DNA of 55,335 bases from Fusicatenibacter sp. (GCA_022766945.1 JALEOU010000054.1:1-55335); one strand, 5' to 3'; shown: positions 16,430 to 26,714, numbered from the stretch's first letter. The notes: a model not told the origin generated them from the sequence alone. Translations and numbers: made by a program.

Positions 16430-17572
16430 TCAATCCAGATAATCTTTCAGTTTACGGGAACGGCTCGGATGACGGAGCTTGCGCAGCGCCTTTGCCTCGA
16501 TCTGACGGATACGCTCACGGGTAACATTAAATTCTTTTCCCACTTCTTCCAGAGTTCTGGCACGACCGTCATCCAGTCCAAAACGGAGCCGCAATACTTT
16601 CTGCTCTCTCTCAGTCAAAGTTCCGAGTACATCTTCCAACTGTTCTTTCAGCATCGTAAAAGCTGCCGCATCAGCCGGAACCGGAACATTGTCATCCTGA
16701 ATAAAATCACCCAGATGGCTGTCTTCCTCCTCACCGATCGGGGTTTCCAGGGAAACAGGCTCCTGAGAAATCTTCAGAATCTCCCGCACTCGTTCCACAG
16801 ACATATGCATTTCCTCCGCGATCTCTTCCGGAGTAGGTTCACGTCCCAGCTCCTGAAGCAGCTGACGGGAGACACGGATCAGTTTATTGATCGTTTCTAC
16901 CATGTGTACCGGAATACGAATGGTTCGCGCCTGATCGGCAATGGCTCTCGTAATCGCCTGACGAATCCACCAGGTAGCATAAGTGGAAAACTTATAACCT
17001 TTGCGATAATCAAATTTTTCAACCGCTTTGATAAGGCCAAGATTTCCTTCCTGAATCAGATCCAGGAACAGCATCCCTCTTCCGACATAACGCTTCGCAA
17101 TCGATACCACCAGACGAAGATTTGCCTCTGCAAGACGTTTTTTGGCATCTTCATCTCCCTCTTCCATCCGCTGTGCCAGTTCAATCTCCTCCTCTGCGGA
17201 AAGAAGCGGAACCTTACCGATTTCCTTCAGATACATACGCACCGGATCCTCCAGGCTGACACCTTCCGGCACGGAAAGATCAATATTCTCCATATCGATA
17301 TCTTCTTCCTCGGAGAGGTCGATATCTTCATCATCTAAAAGCAGCAGGTCATTGTCGACCAGATTGGGGTCCTCTGACATATCTGATAAACGCAGCACAT
17401 CGATACCGCTGGATTCCAGATACTCAAAAACCTTCTCCATCTGTTCCGCCTCCAACGGCATATCGCGGAAGAAATCATTAATTTCCTGATACTCCAGCAC
17501 ATTTTTCTTCTTTTTGGCATATGCCACAAGTTCTTTCAGTTTTTCCATAAATTTAACTTTATCGAATTCCAT
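16430..17572 (-). CDS. rpoD: Primary sigma factor (sigma A)
   Basis: Main RNA polymerase sigma factor, 380 residues. Region 1.2 starts at [11 protein letters not shown], region 2 contains [32 protein letters not shown] and the -10-recognising [17 protein letters not shown], region 3 follows with RIPVHM, and region 4.2 is [20 protein letters not shown] near the end. An acidic stretch (residues about 75-100) links the short N-terminal domain to region 1.2. It follows dnaG by 86 nt, where an internal promoter may lie. Confidence 0.97.
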   Translation of the reverse strand: MEFDKVKFMEKLKELVAYAKKKKNVLEYQEINDFFRDMPLEAEQMEKVFEYLESSGIDVLRLSDMSEDPNLVDNDLLLLDDEDIDLSEEEDIDMENIDLSVPEGVSLEDPVRMYLKEIGKVPLLSAEEEIELAQRMEEGDEDAKKRLAEANLRLVVSIAKRYVGRGMLFLDLIQEGNLGLIKAVEKFDYRKGYKFSTYATWWIRQAITRAIADQARTIRIPVHMVETINKLIRVSRQLLQELGREPTPEEIAEEMHMSVERVREILKISQEPVSLETPIGEEEDSHLGDFIQDDNVPVPADAAAFTMLKEQLEDVLGTLTEREQKVLRLRFGLDDGRARTLEEVGKEFNVTRERIRQIEAKALRKLRHPSRSRKLKDYLD

Positions 17573-17595
17573 TGCCTGTCCATCCTTCCATAGCT

Positions 17596-17623
17596 TGTAT
17601 ATATTTTATCCCCGGCAGTGCAA
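17596..17623 (-). promoter_or_regulatory. Possible internal promoter before rpoD
   Basis: TTGCAC (17623-17618), 16-bp spacer and TATACA (17601-17596) on the minus strand, 23 bp before the rpoD start. Confidence 0.4.
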
Positions 17624-17658
17624 AATAAACCCTGCAACTAAAACATTCGGGAACTTCC

Positions 17659-19443
17659 TTAGGTAAATTCGAAATTCAGGGGTAAATTCCCTGCTTTCCA
17701 TCGCTCCAGCATCCTTTTATCTGCCATCAGCTTCTGGAGCGCTGTCATATCAGTCACATCCATATGCGACGACTGATAGGCGATACTGTTTTCCTTCATA
17801 TTACAGATCACATCTTTCAGTGCCCGTCTGCGATCTTCGTCTGTTTCCAGCGGAAGTACGGCATTGAATAATCCGGCAACCTCATTTTGCTCCTCGGAAT
17901 CCACAAACTGATTCAGAAGCTTCGCAGGATTGACACCGCCTTCATGATACTGCAAATAAATCATCTCAGCCACCTGATGATACAAAGCTGTTGTAAAATC
18001 ATCCGGCGTAATGTATTTCTCTATCTCACCGATTATCTCCGGATAGGAAGTCATCCATGTCAGCATCAGTTTCTGAGCTTTCTTAGCTCCATTCTCTTTC
18101 TCTTTTCTGTTATTTGTAAGACTTCTTGGCTTAACATTCTCTGTCCGACCGGCCCCCTGCAGTGCAAGTTTCCCAACCAGCTTATTCATCATATCACCGG
18201 TAACGCCATATTTCGCCGCAATAGCCTGTGTGTAGCTGTTTCGTTCAATCTCATCTTCAATCGAGACAAGCCTTGCAGCTACGTCATGAAGAAAATCTGT
18301 CCTGCCCTGTGGATCGGAAAGATCAAAATTCTGCTCTCTCATACGAACTTCATACAAAAAACTGTTTTCCGCTTCCTCAAGTCTCTTTTCAAAAGCTTCA
18401 CAGCCCTCATTCCGGATAAATTCATCCGGATCTTTGTAAGGGCGAAGATTCACGACTTTTGTGGTAAGTCCGACCCCTTTCAACAGCGGAATGGCCCGAA
18501 GGGCAGCCTTCACACCTGCCTCGTCACTGTCATAGATCACCAGCACCTCGTCTGTATAGCGTTTCATCAGACTGGCCTGAAGTGAAGTCAAAGCAGTTCC
18601 AAGCGAAGCCACTGCGTTGTTAAAACCTGCCTGATGTATGGAAATCACATCCATATATCCCTCACAGATGATCAGGTTTTTTCTTCTGGAAGACCTGGCA
18701 ACGTGCAGGCCATACAGATTCCGGCTTTTATCAAAAATCTTTGTCTCCGGTGAGTTCAGATATTTCGGTTTGCCGTCTCCCATCACACGGCCTCCAAAAC
18801 CGATGACGCGGCTGTTGGCATCCATAATCGGAAAGATCACACGGTTCCAGAACTTATCCTGCATTCCGTGCACCTCATCCGCATGAAACAGACCACTTTG
18901 AAGCAGAATTTCATCCGAATACCCCTGTTCCTTCAGATAACGGTAAAGAAGGTTTCCATATTTATCTGAGTACCCCAGTCCGAATCTCTGAATCGTCTCA
19001 TCGGAAAGTCCGCGATTTTTCAAATATTCATAGCCTTGTCTGCCCCTGTCTGTCTTCAGCTGATAGTAATAAAACTTCGCAGCCTTTTTATTGATTTCCA
19101 GAAGCGTATTCTTAAGATCCGCCTGAGCTTTCGCCTCCCTGGAATACTCCATCTGGGGGAGTTCAATTCCCGCACGCTCCGCCAGAAATTTCAGTGCCTC
19201 AACAAACGTAAAATTTTCATATTCCATTAGAAAGGTAAACACATTTCCTCCGGCTCCGCATCCGAAGCAATAATACATCTGTTTGCCGGGACTGACCGAG
19301 AAGGAAGGCGACTTTTCATTATGAAAAGGACATAAGCCAAAATAGGAACTTCCCTTTCTCGTCAGTTTTACGTAGCCGGATATCACATCTACGATGTCAT
19401 TTTTCATACGTATTTCTTCCACCAAATCGTCAGAATAACGCAT
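17659..19443 (-). CDS. dnaG: DNA primase
   Basis: Makes RNA primers for replication; 594 residues. The N-terminal zinc finger uses C38, H41, C59 and C62 (LCPFHNEKSPSFSVSP, YYCFGCGAGGN). The catalytic core has GFGGRVM and the TOPRIM acidic motifs in IICEGYMDVI and VLVIYDSDEAG. The C-terminal part is the helicase-interacting domain. It lies 13 nt after dgt. Confidence 0.97.
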   Translation of the reverse strand: MRYSDDLVEEIRMKNDIVDVISGYVKLTRKGSSYFGLCPFHNEKSPSFSVSPGKQMYYCFGCGAGGNVFTFLMEYENFTFVEALKFLAERAGIELPQMEYSREAKAQADLKNTLLEINKKAAKFYYYQLKTDRGRQGYEYLKNRGLSDETIQRFGLGYSDKYGNLLYRYLKEQGYSDEILLQSGLFHADEVHGMQDKFWNRVIFPIMDANSRVIGFGGRVMGDGKPKYLNSPETKIFDKSRNLYGLHVARSSRRKNLIICEGYMDVISIHQAGFNNAVASLGTALTSLQASLMKRYTDEVLVIYDSDEAGVKAALRAIPLLKGVGLTTKVVNLRPYKDPDEFIRNEGCEAFEKRLEEAENSFLYEVRMREQNFDLSDPQGRTDFLHDVAARLVSIEDEIERNSYTQAIAAKYGVTGDMMNKLVGKLALQGAGRTENVKPRSLTNNRKEKENGAKKAQKLMLTWMTSYPEIIGEIEKYITPDDFTTALYHQVAEMIYLQYHEGGVNPAKLLNQFVDSEEQNEVAGLFNAVLPLETDEDRRRALKDVICNMKENSIAYQSSHMDVTDMTALQKLMADKRMLERWKAGNLPLNFEFT

Positions 19444-19456
19444 TTAAAACCTCCTG

Positions 19457-20470
19457 CTAATATACAGCCCATGATTTCGGAATAAATAATTCTTCAAATT
19501 TATGTATGGAATACTGATCTGTCATACCCGCAATATAATCACACGCCACCTGTGTCTGATCCTCGCCAAGCTCAATCAGCTTCCGGTATTCGATCGACAT
19601 CTGATCCGGATTCACACGATAATAATCGTACAGGTAGACCAGCATTCTCTTTGCCTTTTCCTCCTCATCCTTTGCTTCCGGATTCCGATAGACATTTTGA
19701 AACATCAGTTCACGAAGAAGCCGCATAGCCTCTGCGATCTCGGGAGACTGCACAATGGTGTTGGTTCCTCTGCTGCTCTCCACAATATCATGAATCAGAG
19801 TATTCAACCGTTCCCTGCAGCTGTCACCCAGCACTACCCGGATCGTGATCGGAATATCATCTTCGCTTAAAATTCCGGCACGCATGGCATCGTCCATATC
19901 ATGATGGATATAAGAAATTTTGTCACAGAGACGTACTACCTGTCCCTCAAGCGTCGATGGTTTTCCGGATGTTCTGTGGTTCAGGATCCCATCCCGCACT
20001 TCCCAGGTAAGGTTCAGTCCCCTTCCTTCCTTTTCAAGCACTTCCACCACCCGCACACTCTGCTCTGCATGGCGGAACCCGCCGGGGTGAACCGCATTCA
20101 GCGCCGCCTCCCCGGAATGTCCAAACGGTGTATGTCCCAGATCATGTCCAAGGGCAATCGCTTCCACCAGGTCCTCATTGAGATCCAGTGCCTTGGCAAT
20201 TGTCCTCGCTGTCTGTGATACTTCCAGGGTGTGTGTCAGTCTTGTCCTGTAATGATCTCCCTGAGCTGCCAGAAAGACCTGTGTTTTATCCTTTAATCTA
20301 CGGAATGCTTTGGAATGGAGAATCCGGTCTCTGTCTCTTTGATACGCTGTCCGGATATCACATTCCGCCTCATAAACATCACGCCCTCTGGAATTTCTGC
20401 TGTGCGCAGCGTAAGGACTCAGATTTTGAAATTCTCTCTCTTCAAATGATTCTCTCAGATTCACAGGCAT
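19457..20470 (-). CDS. dgt: Deoxyguanosinetriphosphate triphosphohydrolase-like HD protein
   Basis: HD-superfamily dNTP triphosphohydrolase of 337 residues that converts dGTP to deoxyguanosine and triphosphate. The HD metal site is spread over RLTHTLEVSQ, ALGHDLGHTPFGHSGE and the later Asp in RLCDKISYIHHD. I choose the ATG at 20470 because AAGGTGG precedes it; two in-frame GTG codons lie directly upstream. First gene of the dnaG-rpoD operon, the usual Clostridia order. Confidence 0.9.
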   Translation of the reverse strand: MPVNLRESFEEREFQNLSPYAAHSRNSRGRDVYEAECDIRTAYQRDRDRILHSKAFRRLKDKTQVFLAAQGDHYRTRLTHTLEVSQTARTIAKALDLNEDLVEAIALGHDLGHTPFGHSGEAALNAVHPGGFRHAEQSVRVVEVLEKEGRGLNLTWEVRDGILNHRTSGKPSTLEGQVVRLCDKISYIHHDMDDAMRAGILSEDDIPITIRVVLGDSCRERLNTLIHDIVESSRGTNTIVQSPEIAEAMRLLRELMFQNVYRNPEAKDEEEKAKRMLVYLYDYYRVNPDQMSIEYRKLIELGEDQTQVACDYIAGMTDQYSIHKFEELFIPKSWAVY

Positions 20471-20648
20471 CACCACCTTCTTACAGCTGCATCAAAAAGT
20501 ATTCTGATCCGACAGATCTTTCGCACTCTGAGCAGCAAAAAACGACATCAGAAACATTCTCCTAATATATATATTCTCGGAAAAAACAAAATTTCCTTTT
20601 TTCTTTTTCAAATAGTTGAATGAATATAATGGAAGTTTAAAACAATAG

Positions 20649-20693
20649 CAGCCGCTGGGAAAACGGTTTTTCCTGCAACGGCTGGTTTTATTT
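20649..20693. terminator. Hairpin between dgt and the nucleotidyltransferase
   Basis: CAGCCG (20649-20654) pairs with CGGCTG (20679-20684), with further pairing of GGGAAAA and TTTTTCC inside. A T-rich tract follows on the plus strand and a weaker one on the minus strand. The rest of the gap (20477-20720) holds an AT-rich TATATATATT box that probably belongs to the dgt promoter. Confidence 0.5.
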
Positions 20694-20721
20694 CTATCTT
20701 CAGGTTTAACTTTCTGTCGTA

Positions 20722-21756
20722 TTAATTACCCAGATAATCTGCAGCAAACTCATTCACATCGGAGAATCGTTTCACCGTTATTCCTGCTTTCTTATATACC
20801 TCTTCATATTTCTGCAAATACTGATCATAGATACGGACATTATCCTCCAGGCAATCCGGATTGTATTCTTCCATTATGTTGTAAGTTCCAATATCTGCTT
20901 CAGATGAAATATCCAAAAACATCTCCTGTAAATTACACATGTTCATGAAAGCAGAAAAAACATCCATATTAACTGCCGCTTCCTCAACTTTATTTCTCCA
21001 GTTCGAGTACATTTCTTCATAGGTACCTGCGAGCTCCAAAGAAGGTGCTTCCTTCTGTTTCTCCTGTTGTATATGACTTTCTGCGTATAAAAGGAGACTC
21101 TTTAGTAAATCTCGTAATTCAGAAATATCTTTACTTGAAGATACCTTTCTTAAAGTATTTGTGAATACTTCTTCGATCGGCAGATTCGCTAATTCTTCAA
21201 AGGTTCTTTTCACCCCACGCCTGAAATAGACTCCATGATAAAGCATCATGGCGTCTAACAGAGAATGCATTACGCCAAATGCATCCAACCGCACCTGACC
21301 TAACCCCTCATGTAAATAAGAATTGGCGTATGATATTTTTGCTTTCTCTATCAGTTCATGCACTCTTTGGAAGCGTTTCTCCGACTGTAAAAACAGCTTT
21401 GTCTGTTCTCTCAATTTGCACAATTCGTCATATGCTTCCTCATTTTTTACATATACGATCCTGGAATCCATTAGTTTTGAAATCTGAGCATGATGACATT
21501 CTGCATCAAATCTTAATCCGTTCCAATCAGTACAATATATATCGTATCCGACACCACTGTCATTCAAAAGAAAACCTGTTCCGAGTTTCCATCCTTCATC
21601 ATCCTGAATCAGTATCAGTAAATCCAAATCTGACTTTTGATACTCATCTCCAGTAGCAACGGAACCATAGACGCCAATAAGAGCCAACGAATCAGGGCAT
21701 ACTTTCTCTGCTTTTGCTATCACAGCATCAATGATTTTTTGATTTACATGATTCAT
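20722..21756 (-). CDS. Nucleotidyltransferase-domain protein (MNT/aminoglycoside adenylyltransferase-like)
   Basis: The first 60 residues carry a polymerase-beta-type nucleotidyltransferase motif: GVYGSVATGDEYQKSDLDLLIL, with G31-S32 and the metal-binding D43 and D45. The remaining 280 residues are mainly helical and could be a substrate or HEPN-like domain. I start at the ATG at 21756, after AAGGGG; an open extension would overlap the GNAT remnant. The gene is AT-richer than its neighbours and stands beside a tRNA gene, suggesting acquisition. The domain is secure; whether it modifies an antibiotic, a protein or RNA is unknown. Confidence 0.7.
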   Translation of the reverse strand: MNHVNQKIIDAVIAKAEKVCPDSLALIGVYGSVATGDEYQKSDLDLLILIQDDEGWKLGTGFLLNDSGVGYDIYCTDWNGLRFDAECHHAQISKLMDSRIVYVKNEEAYDELCKLREQTKLFLQSEKRFQRVHELIEKAKISYANSYLHEGLGQVRLDAFGVMHSLLDAMMLYHGVYFRRGVKRTFEELANLPIEEVFTNTLRKVSSSKDISELRDLLKSLLLYAESHIQQEKQKEAPSLELAGTYEEMYSNWRNKVEEAAVNMDVFSAFMNMCNLQEMFLDISSEADIGTYNIMEEYNPDCLEDNVRIYDQYLQKYEEVYKKAGITVKRFSDVNEFAADYLGN

Positions 21757-21784
21757 AATCCATTTTCCCCTTTTTTTAAAGTTT

Positions 21785-22129
21785 TCATTTTGTAAAATAA
21801 TCTTCCTGTAAAATAGCATATAAATATTTATCACACCACTCGTAATTAAGAGCACTATTCCCACGATAATACTTAACAAAATGTGCTTCTCTGCGCATTC
21901 CTATCTTTTCCATAATTCCATAGGAACCCTTATTTAAAGTATTGCAGTCAGCAATAATTCGTCTGAGTCCAAGCAAATCAAATCCTAATCTTAACAAAGT
22001 ATGACCGATTTCTGTACCATATCCTTTTCTCCAGTAATTACGATGTAACTCCCATGCCAGTTCTGCCGGGTCTTTATCAGTAAATGCCAATTCACAAGAT
22101 CCTATCGTTTCTCCTGTTTGCTTTAACAC
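21785..22129 (-). pseudogene. 5'-truncated GNAT acetyltransferase (RimJ/RimL type)
   Basis: The 114 codons correspond to the C-terminal two thirds of a RimL-type acetyltransferase: GETIGSCELAF, then ELHRNYWRKGYGTEIG with the acetyl-CoA loop, and NTLNKGSYGIMEKIGMRRE. The first strand and helix, normally about 60-70 residues, are missing; upstream there is a stop in frame and then the tRNA terminator, with no convincing start. I read it as a remnant left at the edge of an insertion next to tRNA-Leu. Confidence 0.7.
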
Positions 22130-22190
22130 GTCTAATTTGTAAGGTTAACCTGAATTATTACCAGACAGAATAATTTCTGATCTGCAAAAG

Positions 22191-22220
22191 AAAAAAGCCT
22201 TGATAAATCAAGACTTTTTC
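22191..22220 (-). terminator. tRNA-Leu terminator
   Basis: On the minus strand AGTCTTGAT pairs with ATCAAGGCT and is followed by a T-run, just after the tRNA 3' end. Confidence 0.75.
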
Positions 22221-22232
22221 TTAAAACTATAC

Positions 22233-22317
22233 TGCGGAAGATGGGACTTGAACCCACACGATCGCAATGACCACCAGATCCTTAGTCTGGCCTGTCTGCC
22301 AATTCCAGCACTTCCGC
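22233..22317 (-). tRNA. tRNA-Leu, anticodon AAG
   Basis: An 85-nt class II tRNA. The acceptor GCGGAAG pairs with CTTCCGC with discriminator A. The D arm has GGAATTGGCAGAC, the anticodon stem CCAGA/TCTGG encloses loop CTAAGGA (anticodon AAG), a variable arm GTGGTCATTGCGATC follows, and the T arm has GTGGGTTCAAGTCCCAT. CCA is not encoded. Confidence 0.93.
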
Positions 22318-22407
22318 ATTCGCCAATAATAAATGGCTTATCTTATGTCATTTCCTGACGACAAAATATATTATAGCATCGGAACCATAAAACGTCAATA
22401 GCTTTTT

Positions 22408-23301
22408 TCAAATTTTCGAAACAATTGCGACTATTGGGGTTCCATCCAGGTACCACTTGAAGCATCCCAGATTTTCCCGGAACTGTTTTTGTTTTTCTTC
22501 CTGATAACTGTCGCTGTATTCTCCCTTTTGCAGTCTGTCAGCGGTACTCTCACGAAATTCCCTCCAGGATTCCTTCTCATGGCGCACAAGAATCGGATAG
22601 AAGTGCACACCATTTTTTTCTGCCGCTGCAGCATCTCCGGGAGCATCCCCTACCATCAGTACGTTTTCTTTGTCATAGCCTTTTTTCAGCAGTTCTCCGA
22701 TGCAGAATGCTTTGCTTCCCACATCCTGTGCAAGGAGGATATCCACATGTTCCAGGAGTCCATACAGTTTCCACTCCTTTTCCACAGCTTTGAAATTTGC
22801 TGATGACACAATAACAATGTCTGCAATTTGGTGCGCATATTCCAGTGCTTCCCCTACTCCTTCAAAGGGTCGTTTATCCAAAGGGGGCAACAGGTCAATT
22901 GCCTGATTTACCTTTTCTGACCAGGAAAGCGCTTTTTTCAGGCAGATATTGGGATTTCCCGATATGGCTCTCACAAGAGAGCCATTCGACAACTCATCAC
23001 TTTTTTCTACCCAGTCCGACAATACATGAATTCCCTCAATCCTGGTGAATGTATGATCCACTTCCCTTAGCATCTTAGCCAATCCTGCGTACCGGTTGAT
23101 TCCTCTTGTCATCGTATACAGATTTATCTCGTTCCATCTCTCCAAAATTGTATGCTCCCACCTGAAAAGTTCCCATTCCTCAATCAGGCAGGGTCCGAAA
23201 CACCGGATATGCTTGATATCCATCGTATCCATTGCACATCCGTCTGAATCCACACAAATCAAATAATCTTTTGTTCTTTGATATTCGTCAAGACTCGGCA
23301 T
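22408..23301 (-). CDS. HAD-superfamily hydrolase
   Basis: Phosphatase-like protein of 297 residues. Motif I is CVDSDGCAMD with nucleophile D18 and D20, motif II is the Ser in VIVSSANFK, and motif III/IV is VLMVGDAPGDAAAA. Start at the ATG at 23301, 9 nt after AGGAGG; an earlier in-frame ATG would put that site inside the coding sequence. It follows the GH3 gene by 64 nt and may share its transcript, in which case a sugar phosphate is a plausible substrate; that is only inference. Confidence 0.82.
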   Translation of the reverse strand: MPSLDEYQRTKDYLICVDSDGCAMDTMDIKHIRCFGPCLIEEWELFRWEHTILERWNEINLYTMTRGINRYAGLAKMLREVDHTFTRIEGIHVLSDWVEKSDELSNGSLVRAISGNPNICLKKALSWSEKVNQAIDLLPPLDKRPFEGVGEALEYAHQIADIVIVSSANFKAVEKEWKLYGLLEHVDILLAQDVGSKAFCIGELLKKGYDKENVLMVGDAPGDAAAAEKNGVHFYPILVRHEKESWREFRESTADRLQKGEYSDSYQEEKQKQFRENLGCFKWYLDGTPIVAIVSKI

Positions 23302-23365
23302 CCCATATTTCCTCCTGTTTTGCAATCAACCGTATATTGATTTTATTTGATATTCTACAGCCCTG

Positions 23366-25132
23366 TTACAGATGTGTGTCCAGCAGGCCACAGTAGCTGT
23401 CAATCGGATCCTTGCCTCGAAATGCTTCCGGTCCTTCCATCAGGCATTCTACCAGAGCATTCAGTGTATGCTCCTTCGCATCATACGTATTGATGTAAGT
23501 GCGAGCCTGAGGAATATCCGCCAGCATTGTAGGTTGTCCGCACCCCACGACAATTACAGGAAGCTCAAATACATACCATGGAATCTCTCCTCCGCCCTTC
23601 GACATTCCAAAGGATGGCCTTCCGCTTGGAACATCGCATAAAGTAATCACCAGATCCATATTCTGAGTAAATTCGGAAATAGCGTTTTTACCTGCAAAAT
23701 AAATATCAAGACTCGGTGTTTCCCCTGCTGCAATCTGTTTTCTCATCCGCTCCATCGGGCTTTCATAGATAAATACGTCAAATCCCTGCGCACAAAGCTT
23801 TTTCCTTAACTCTTCCGCCGGATTATTTCCCGTTCTTCCCATCATTTTCATCAGTTCTTCCAGCTGACCGCCCTTACCCGTAATAGAAACGATCATGATT
23901 CTCGGATAACGCCCGGGTGTCACCGGCAAAACATCTTTATCTTTGTATTTCACCAGCGTGATACAGTCACGACTGATGCGTTCTGCCATTTTTTTATGTG
24001 CCTCCCTGCCCAGGACTTTCTCCAGATATTCCCTTTTCGGAACTAGTTCTTCTTTTTTCTTTCTGTGAAGTCCCAGATGTGCTTTCAGTCCGAGAATCCG
24101 GGTGAGTGCTTCTTCCATCCGTTCCTCACTGATCACGCCCGTTTGATAGGCATTCAGCATCGTATGGAAATCTTCATCCGGATCATTAAAGAATAGGAAC
24201 ATATCACAACCGGCATTAATTGCTCTCGGAAGCATATCTACACGTCTCATGCGGTCAGTCATACTAACCATATGAGAAGCATCCGAAACTACCATTCCGT
24301 TAAAACCAAGGCGGTTCCGCAAAAGCTCCGTCATAATTTCCGGGCTGAGAGTTGAAGGCATAAGGTCATCATCCGTCAGATCAGGATTGATCGCTCTTGC
24401 ATATTCCGGCAGGAAAATGTGGCCTCCCATAATAGCTTCAAGATCATTTTCGATCAGGGTTCGATATACATATCCATAGCTTTCTTCCCACTGTTCCACG
24501 GTAGAATCATTCACATTGTTGGACAGGTGCGCATCCCGGAAGTCCTGACCGTTTCCAGGAAAATGCTTAGCAACGCAGGCAAATCCTTTATTAGTATGTG
24601 CACCCTTCATGTATTCCAGACTCAGATCTGCTACACGTTTTGGATCGCTGCCAAAAGCCCTTGTCGCAACTTCTGTATTCTGCCAGTTATATAAAATATC
24701 GCAGACAGGTGCAAATGCCATATTACAGCCAAGTGCTGCCGCTTCCGCATTTGCCATTTGTCCGAGGGCAAATGCATACTCTCTCTGATCCGTGGCAGCA
24801 ATTTTTACGCCGGAACCAATCAGCGTTCCATCTGCACATGCACCATCTCCTCCTGCTTCCGTATTACACGCAAGAAACAGTGGAATTTTGGAGTATTTCT
24901 GAAGATTTCGGTTTAATTCCCAAACATCCTTTCCCAGTGCCGGATTATAACGGCAGCCCCCTACATGATAGCGCTCCATCAGTTCCCTGATATAAGTTTC
25001 ATCTTTTGACTGTGTCAACTGAAAAAACAACTGTCCTACTTTTTCCTCCGGAGTCATCTGTGCGATGGTATCCTGCACCCAACGACAGTCTTCATCCGTC
25101 AGATAATAAGGTTTCTTTTCTAATTCGACCAT
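23366..25132 (-). CDS. Glycoside hydrolase family 3, NagZ-like beta-N-acetylhexosaminidase type
   Basis: GH3 enzyme of 588 residues without a signal peptide, so probably cytoplasmic. The (beta/alpha)8 domain carries KHFPGNG (189-195) followed by D200-A-H202, the Asp/His pair used by NagZ-type enzymes, and the nucleophile D284 in GMVVSDASHM. The C-terminal half (from about residue 390) is an alpha/beta sandwich domain. It lies 46 nt behind a GPH-type sugar symporter, so it probably acts on an imported disaccharide. NagZ-type chemistry is inferred from the D-x-H pair; the exact sugar is not readable. Confidence 0.82.
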   Translation of the reverse strand: MVELEKKPYYLTDEDCRWVQDTIAQMTPEEKVGQLFFQLTQSKDETYIRELMERYHVGGCRYNPALGKDVWELNRNLQKYSKIPLFLACNTEAGGDGACADGTLIGSGVKIAATDQREYAFALGQMANAEAAALGCNMAFAPVCDILYNWQNTEVATRAFGSDPKRVADLSLEYMKGAHTNKGFACVAKHFPGNGQDFRDAHLSNNVNDSTVEQWEESYGYVYRTLIENDLEAIMGGHIFLPEYARAINPDLTDDDLMPSTLSPEIMTELLRNRLGFNGMVVSDASHMVSMTDRMRRVDMLPRAINAGCDMFLFFNDPDEDFHTMLNAYQTGVISEERMEEALTRILGLKAHLGLHRKKKEELVPKREYLEKVLGREAHKKMAERISRDCITLVKYKDKDVLPVTPGRYPRIMIVSITGKGGQLEELMKMMGRTGNNPAEELRKKLCAQGFDVFIYESPMERMRKQIAAGETPSLDIYFAGKNAISEFTQNMDLVITLCDVPSGRPSFGMSKGGGEIPWYVFELPVIVVGCGQPTMLADIPQARTYINTYDAKEHTLNALVECLMEGPEAFRGKDPIDSYCGLLDTHL

Positions 25133-25178
25133 TCCGGTATTTATCTCCTTTTATTTTTCTTGTTGTTCATAACACTTC

Positions 25179-26579
25179 TCATGGCACTTGAGGCTGATCT
25201 TCATGAAGTTGTGAAAGCTTCCTGTTATTCTCCTCAACACGTTTTTTATCCAGAGGATAAACAAAATACAAAGAAGCAGCCACAAGGACCAAGCCGATAA
25301 CAGGTACGATACAGGAAATATTAAAAATACCATTAACCACTTCTGTATCAAAAGCCGTCACCTGTGAATATCCGATCATTTCCAGCAGAAGACCGCTCAA
25401 TCCGTTGGAGATGGCCTGACCTGCTTTTCTTGCAAAGGAATAGACCGAATAAATCGTTCCGTCCTCTCTGACTCCGTTTCGAAGTTCTGCGTCATCAATT
25501 ACATCTGTGATCATTGCCCAGATTACCATGCTGAAAAATCCCTGCCCGATAAAGGCAATGGCATAAAAGACTATGTATACATAAGGACTTTCAGGTCTTA
25601 TCAGGAAACAGATCAGATAAGACACTGCTCCAATCAGACAGGACACGATAGACAGCTCTTTTTTACCGAAACGAATGGAAAGTCTGGTAGCCAGCGGTGC
25701 ACAGATGATCAGCATTCCTACCGTTCCAATCAGCATGGAGAGCGCCTGTGCATTCCCGGACCCATAGTAATTGGGATATACATAACCTGCCATTCCCTGA
25801 ATTCCAAGCTGTGCGAGAAGTACCATAATGGCTGCCAGAATAATCCCGATCAGAGAACGGTTTGTGAACAGACTTCTGACCAATTTACCGATCTTTATCC
25901 GCTCGCTCTGTTTTTCGATCACGACACGTTCCGTTACCAGATGGAAACAGAGAAGATAGCAGATGACCGCACATACAGAAAAGATGCCGGCGATCACGGT
26001 CATCCTCGTTCCTGACAGAACTGTGTTTCCATCCACTACCACATAAGCAATCATCGGTGTGCTTACTCCGATCACGAGCCCTGCAAATGTAGAACCGATG
26101 GTGCGCCAGGTAGAAAGCGAAACCCGTTCATTCGGCTCTTCCGAAATAGCAGATGCCATGGATCCATACGGAATATTAATCGAAGTGTAAAATACAGATC
26201 CCCATAAAATATAAGTAATCACCATCCACACGACCTTAAATCCATATGCCATATTGGCAAATGCTGACTGATAAATTAAAAAGGACGAAACAGCAACAGG
26301 TCCGCACATTCGCTTCAGCCATGGCTTAAACTTACCGTCCGCAGTGGGTTTGGAGCGGTCTGCGATCTGCCCCATGGTAATATCTGTCACTGCATCCACA
26401 CAGCGGGCTGCCATCATCAGCCCTCCCACAATTCCTGGTGAGATTCCCATGACATCGGTGTAAAACTTCATCATAAACATCGATGACAAAAGAAAAGTAA
26501 AATCGTTGGCAAAATCTCCGAACATATATCCGATCTTGTCCCTGATTCCAAATGGTTTGATCTCTTTTTTTCTGTTCAT
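25179..26579 (-). CDS. GPH-family glycoside/cation symporter
   Basis: Twelve-helix membrane transporter of 466 residues. The family signature is read near residues 60-80 as DAVTDITMGQIADR, followed by GKFKPWLKR in the first cytoplasmic loop. The start has GGGAGGG 6 nt before the ATG. It heads the sugar operon with the GH3 enzyme behind it and faces a divergent AraC-type regulator, a usual arrangement for an inducible glycoside locus. Substrate unknown. Confidence 0.87.
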   Translation of the reverse strand: MNRKKEIKPFGIRDKIGYMFGDFANDFTFLLSSMFMMKFYTDVMGISPGIVGGLMMAARCVDAVTDITMGQIADRSKPTADGKFKPWLKRMCGPVAVSSFLIYQSAFANMAYGFKVVWMVITYILWGSVFYTSINIPYGSMASAISEEPNERVSLSTWRTIGSTFAGLVIGVSTPMIAYVVVDGNTVLSGTRMTVIAGIFSVCAVICYLLCFHLVTERVVIEKQSERIKIGKLVRSLFTNRSLIGIILAAIMVLLAQLGIQGMAGYVYPNYYGSGNAQALSMLIGTVGMLIICAPLATRLSIRFGKKELSIVSCLIGAVSYLICFLIRPESPYVYIVFYAIAFIGQGFFSMVIWAMITDVIDDAELRNGVREDGTIYSVYSFARKAGQAISNGLSGLLLEMIGYSQVTAFDTEVVNGIFNISCIVPVIGLVLVAASLYFVYPLDKKRVEENNRKLSQLHEDQPQVP

Positions 26580-26714
26580 GCTAACCCTCCCGATTTTTCC
26601 TTGCCGAATTTCTTCTCCGTTTCAACGGCTGGTATCATAATATTAATGTACCATTGCCTGACGAGAATAAGTTAGTATGATCTTCATATTTTTTAGCATT
26701 AATCCAATATAATC

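Noticed and set aside
21757-21879. N-terminal hydrophobic extension of the nucleotidyltransferase
   Set aside because: It would overlap the GNAT remnant and the site AAGGGG lies before the ATG at 21756.
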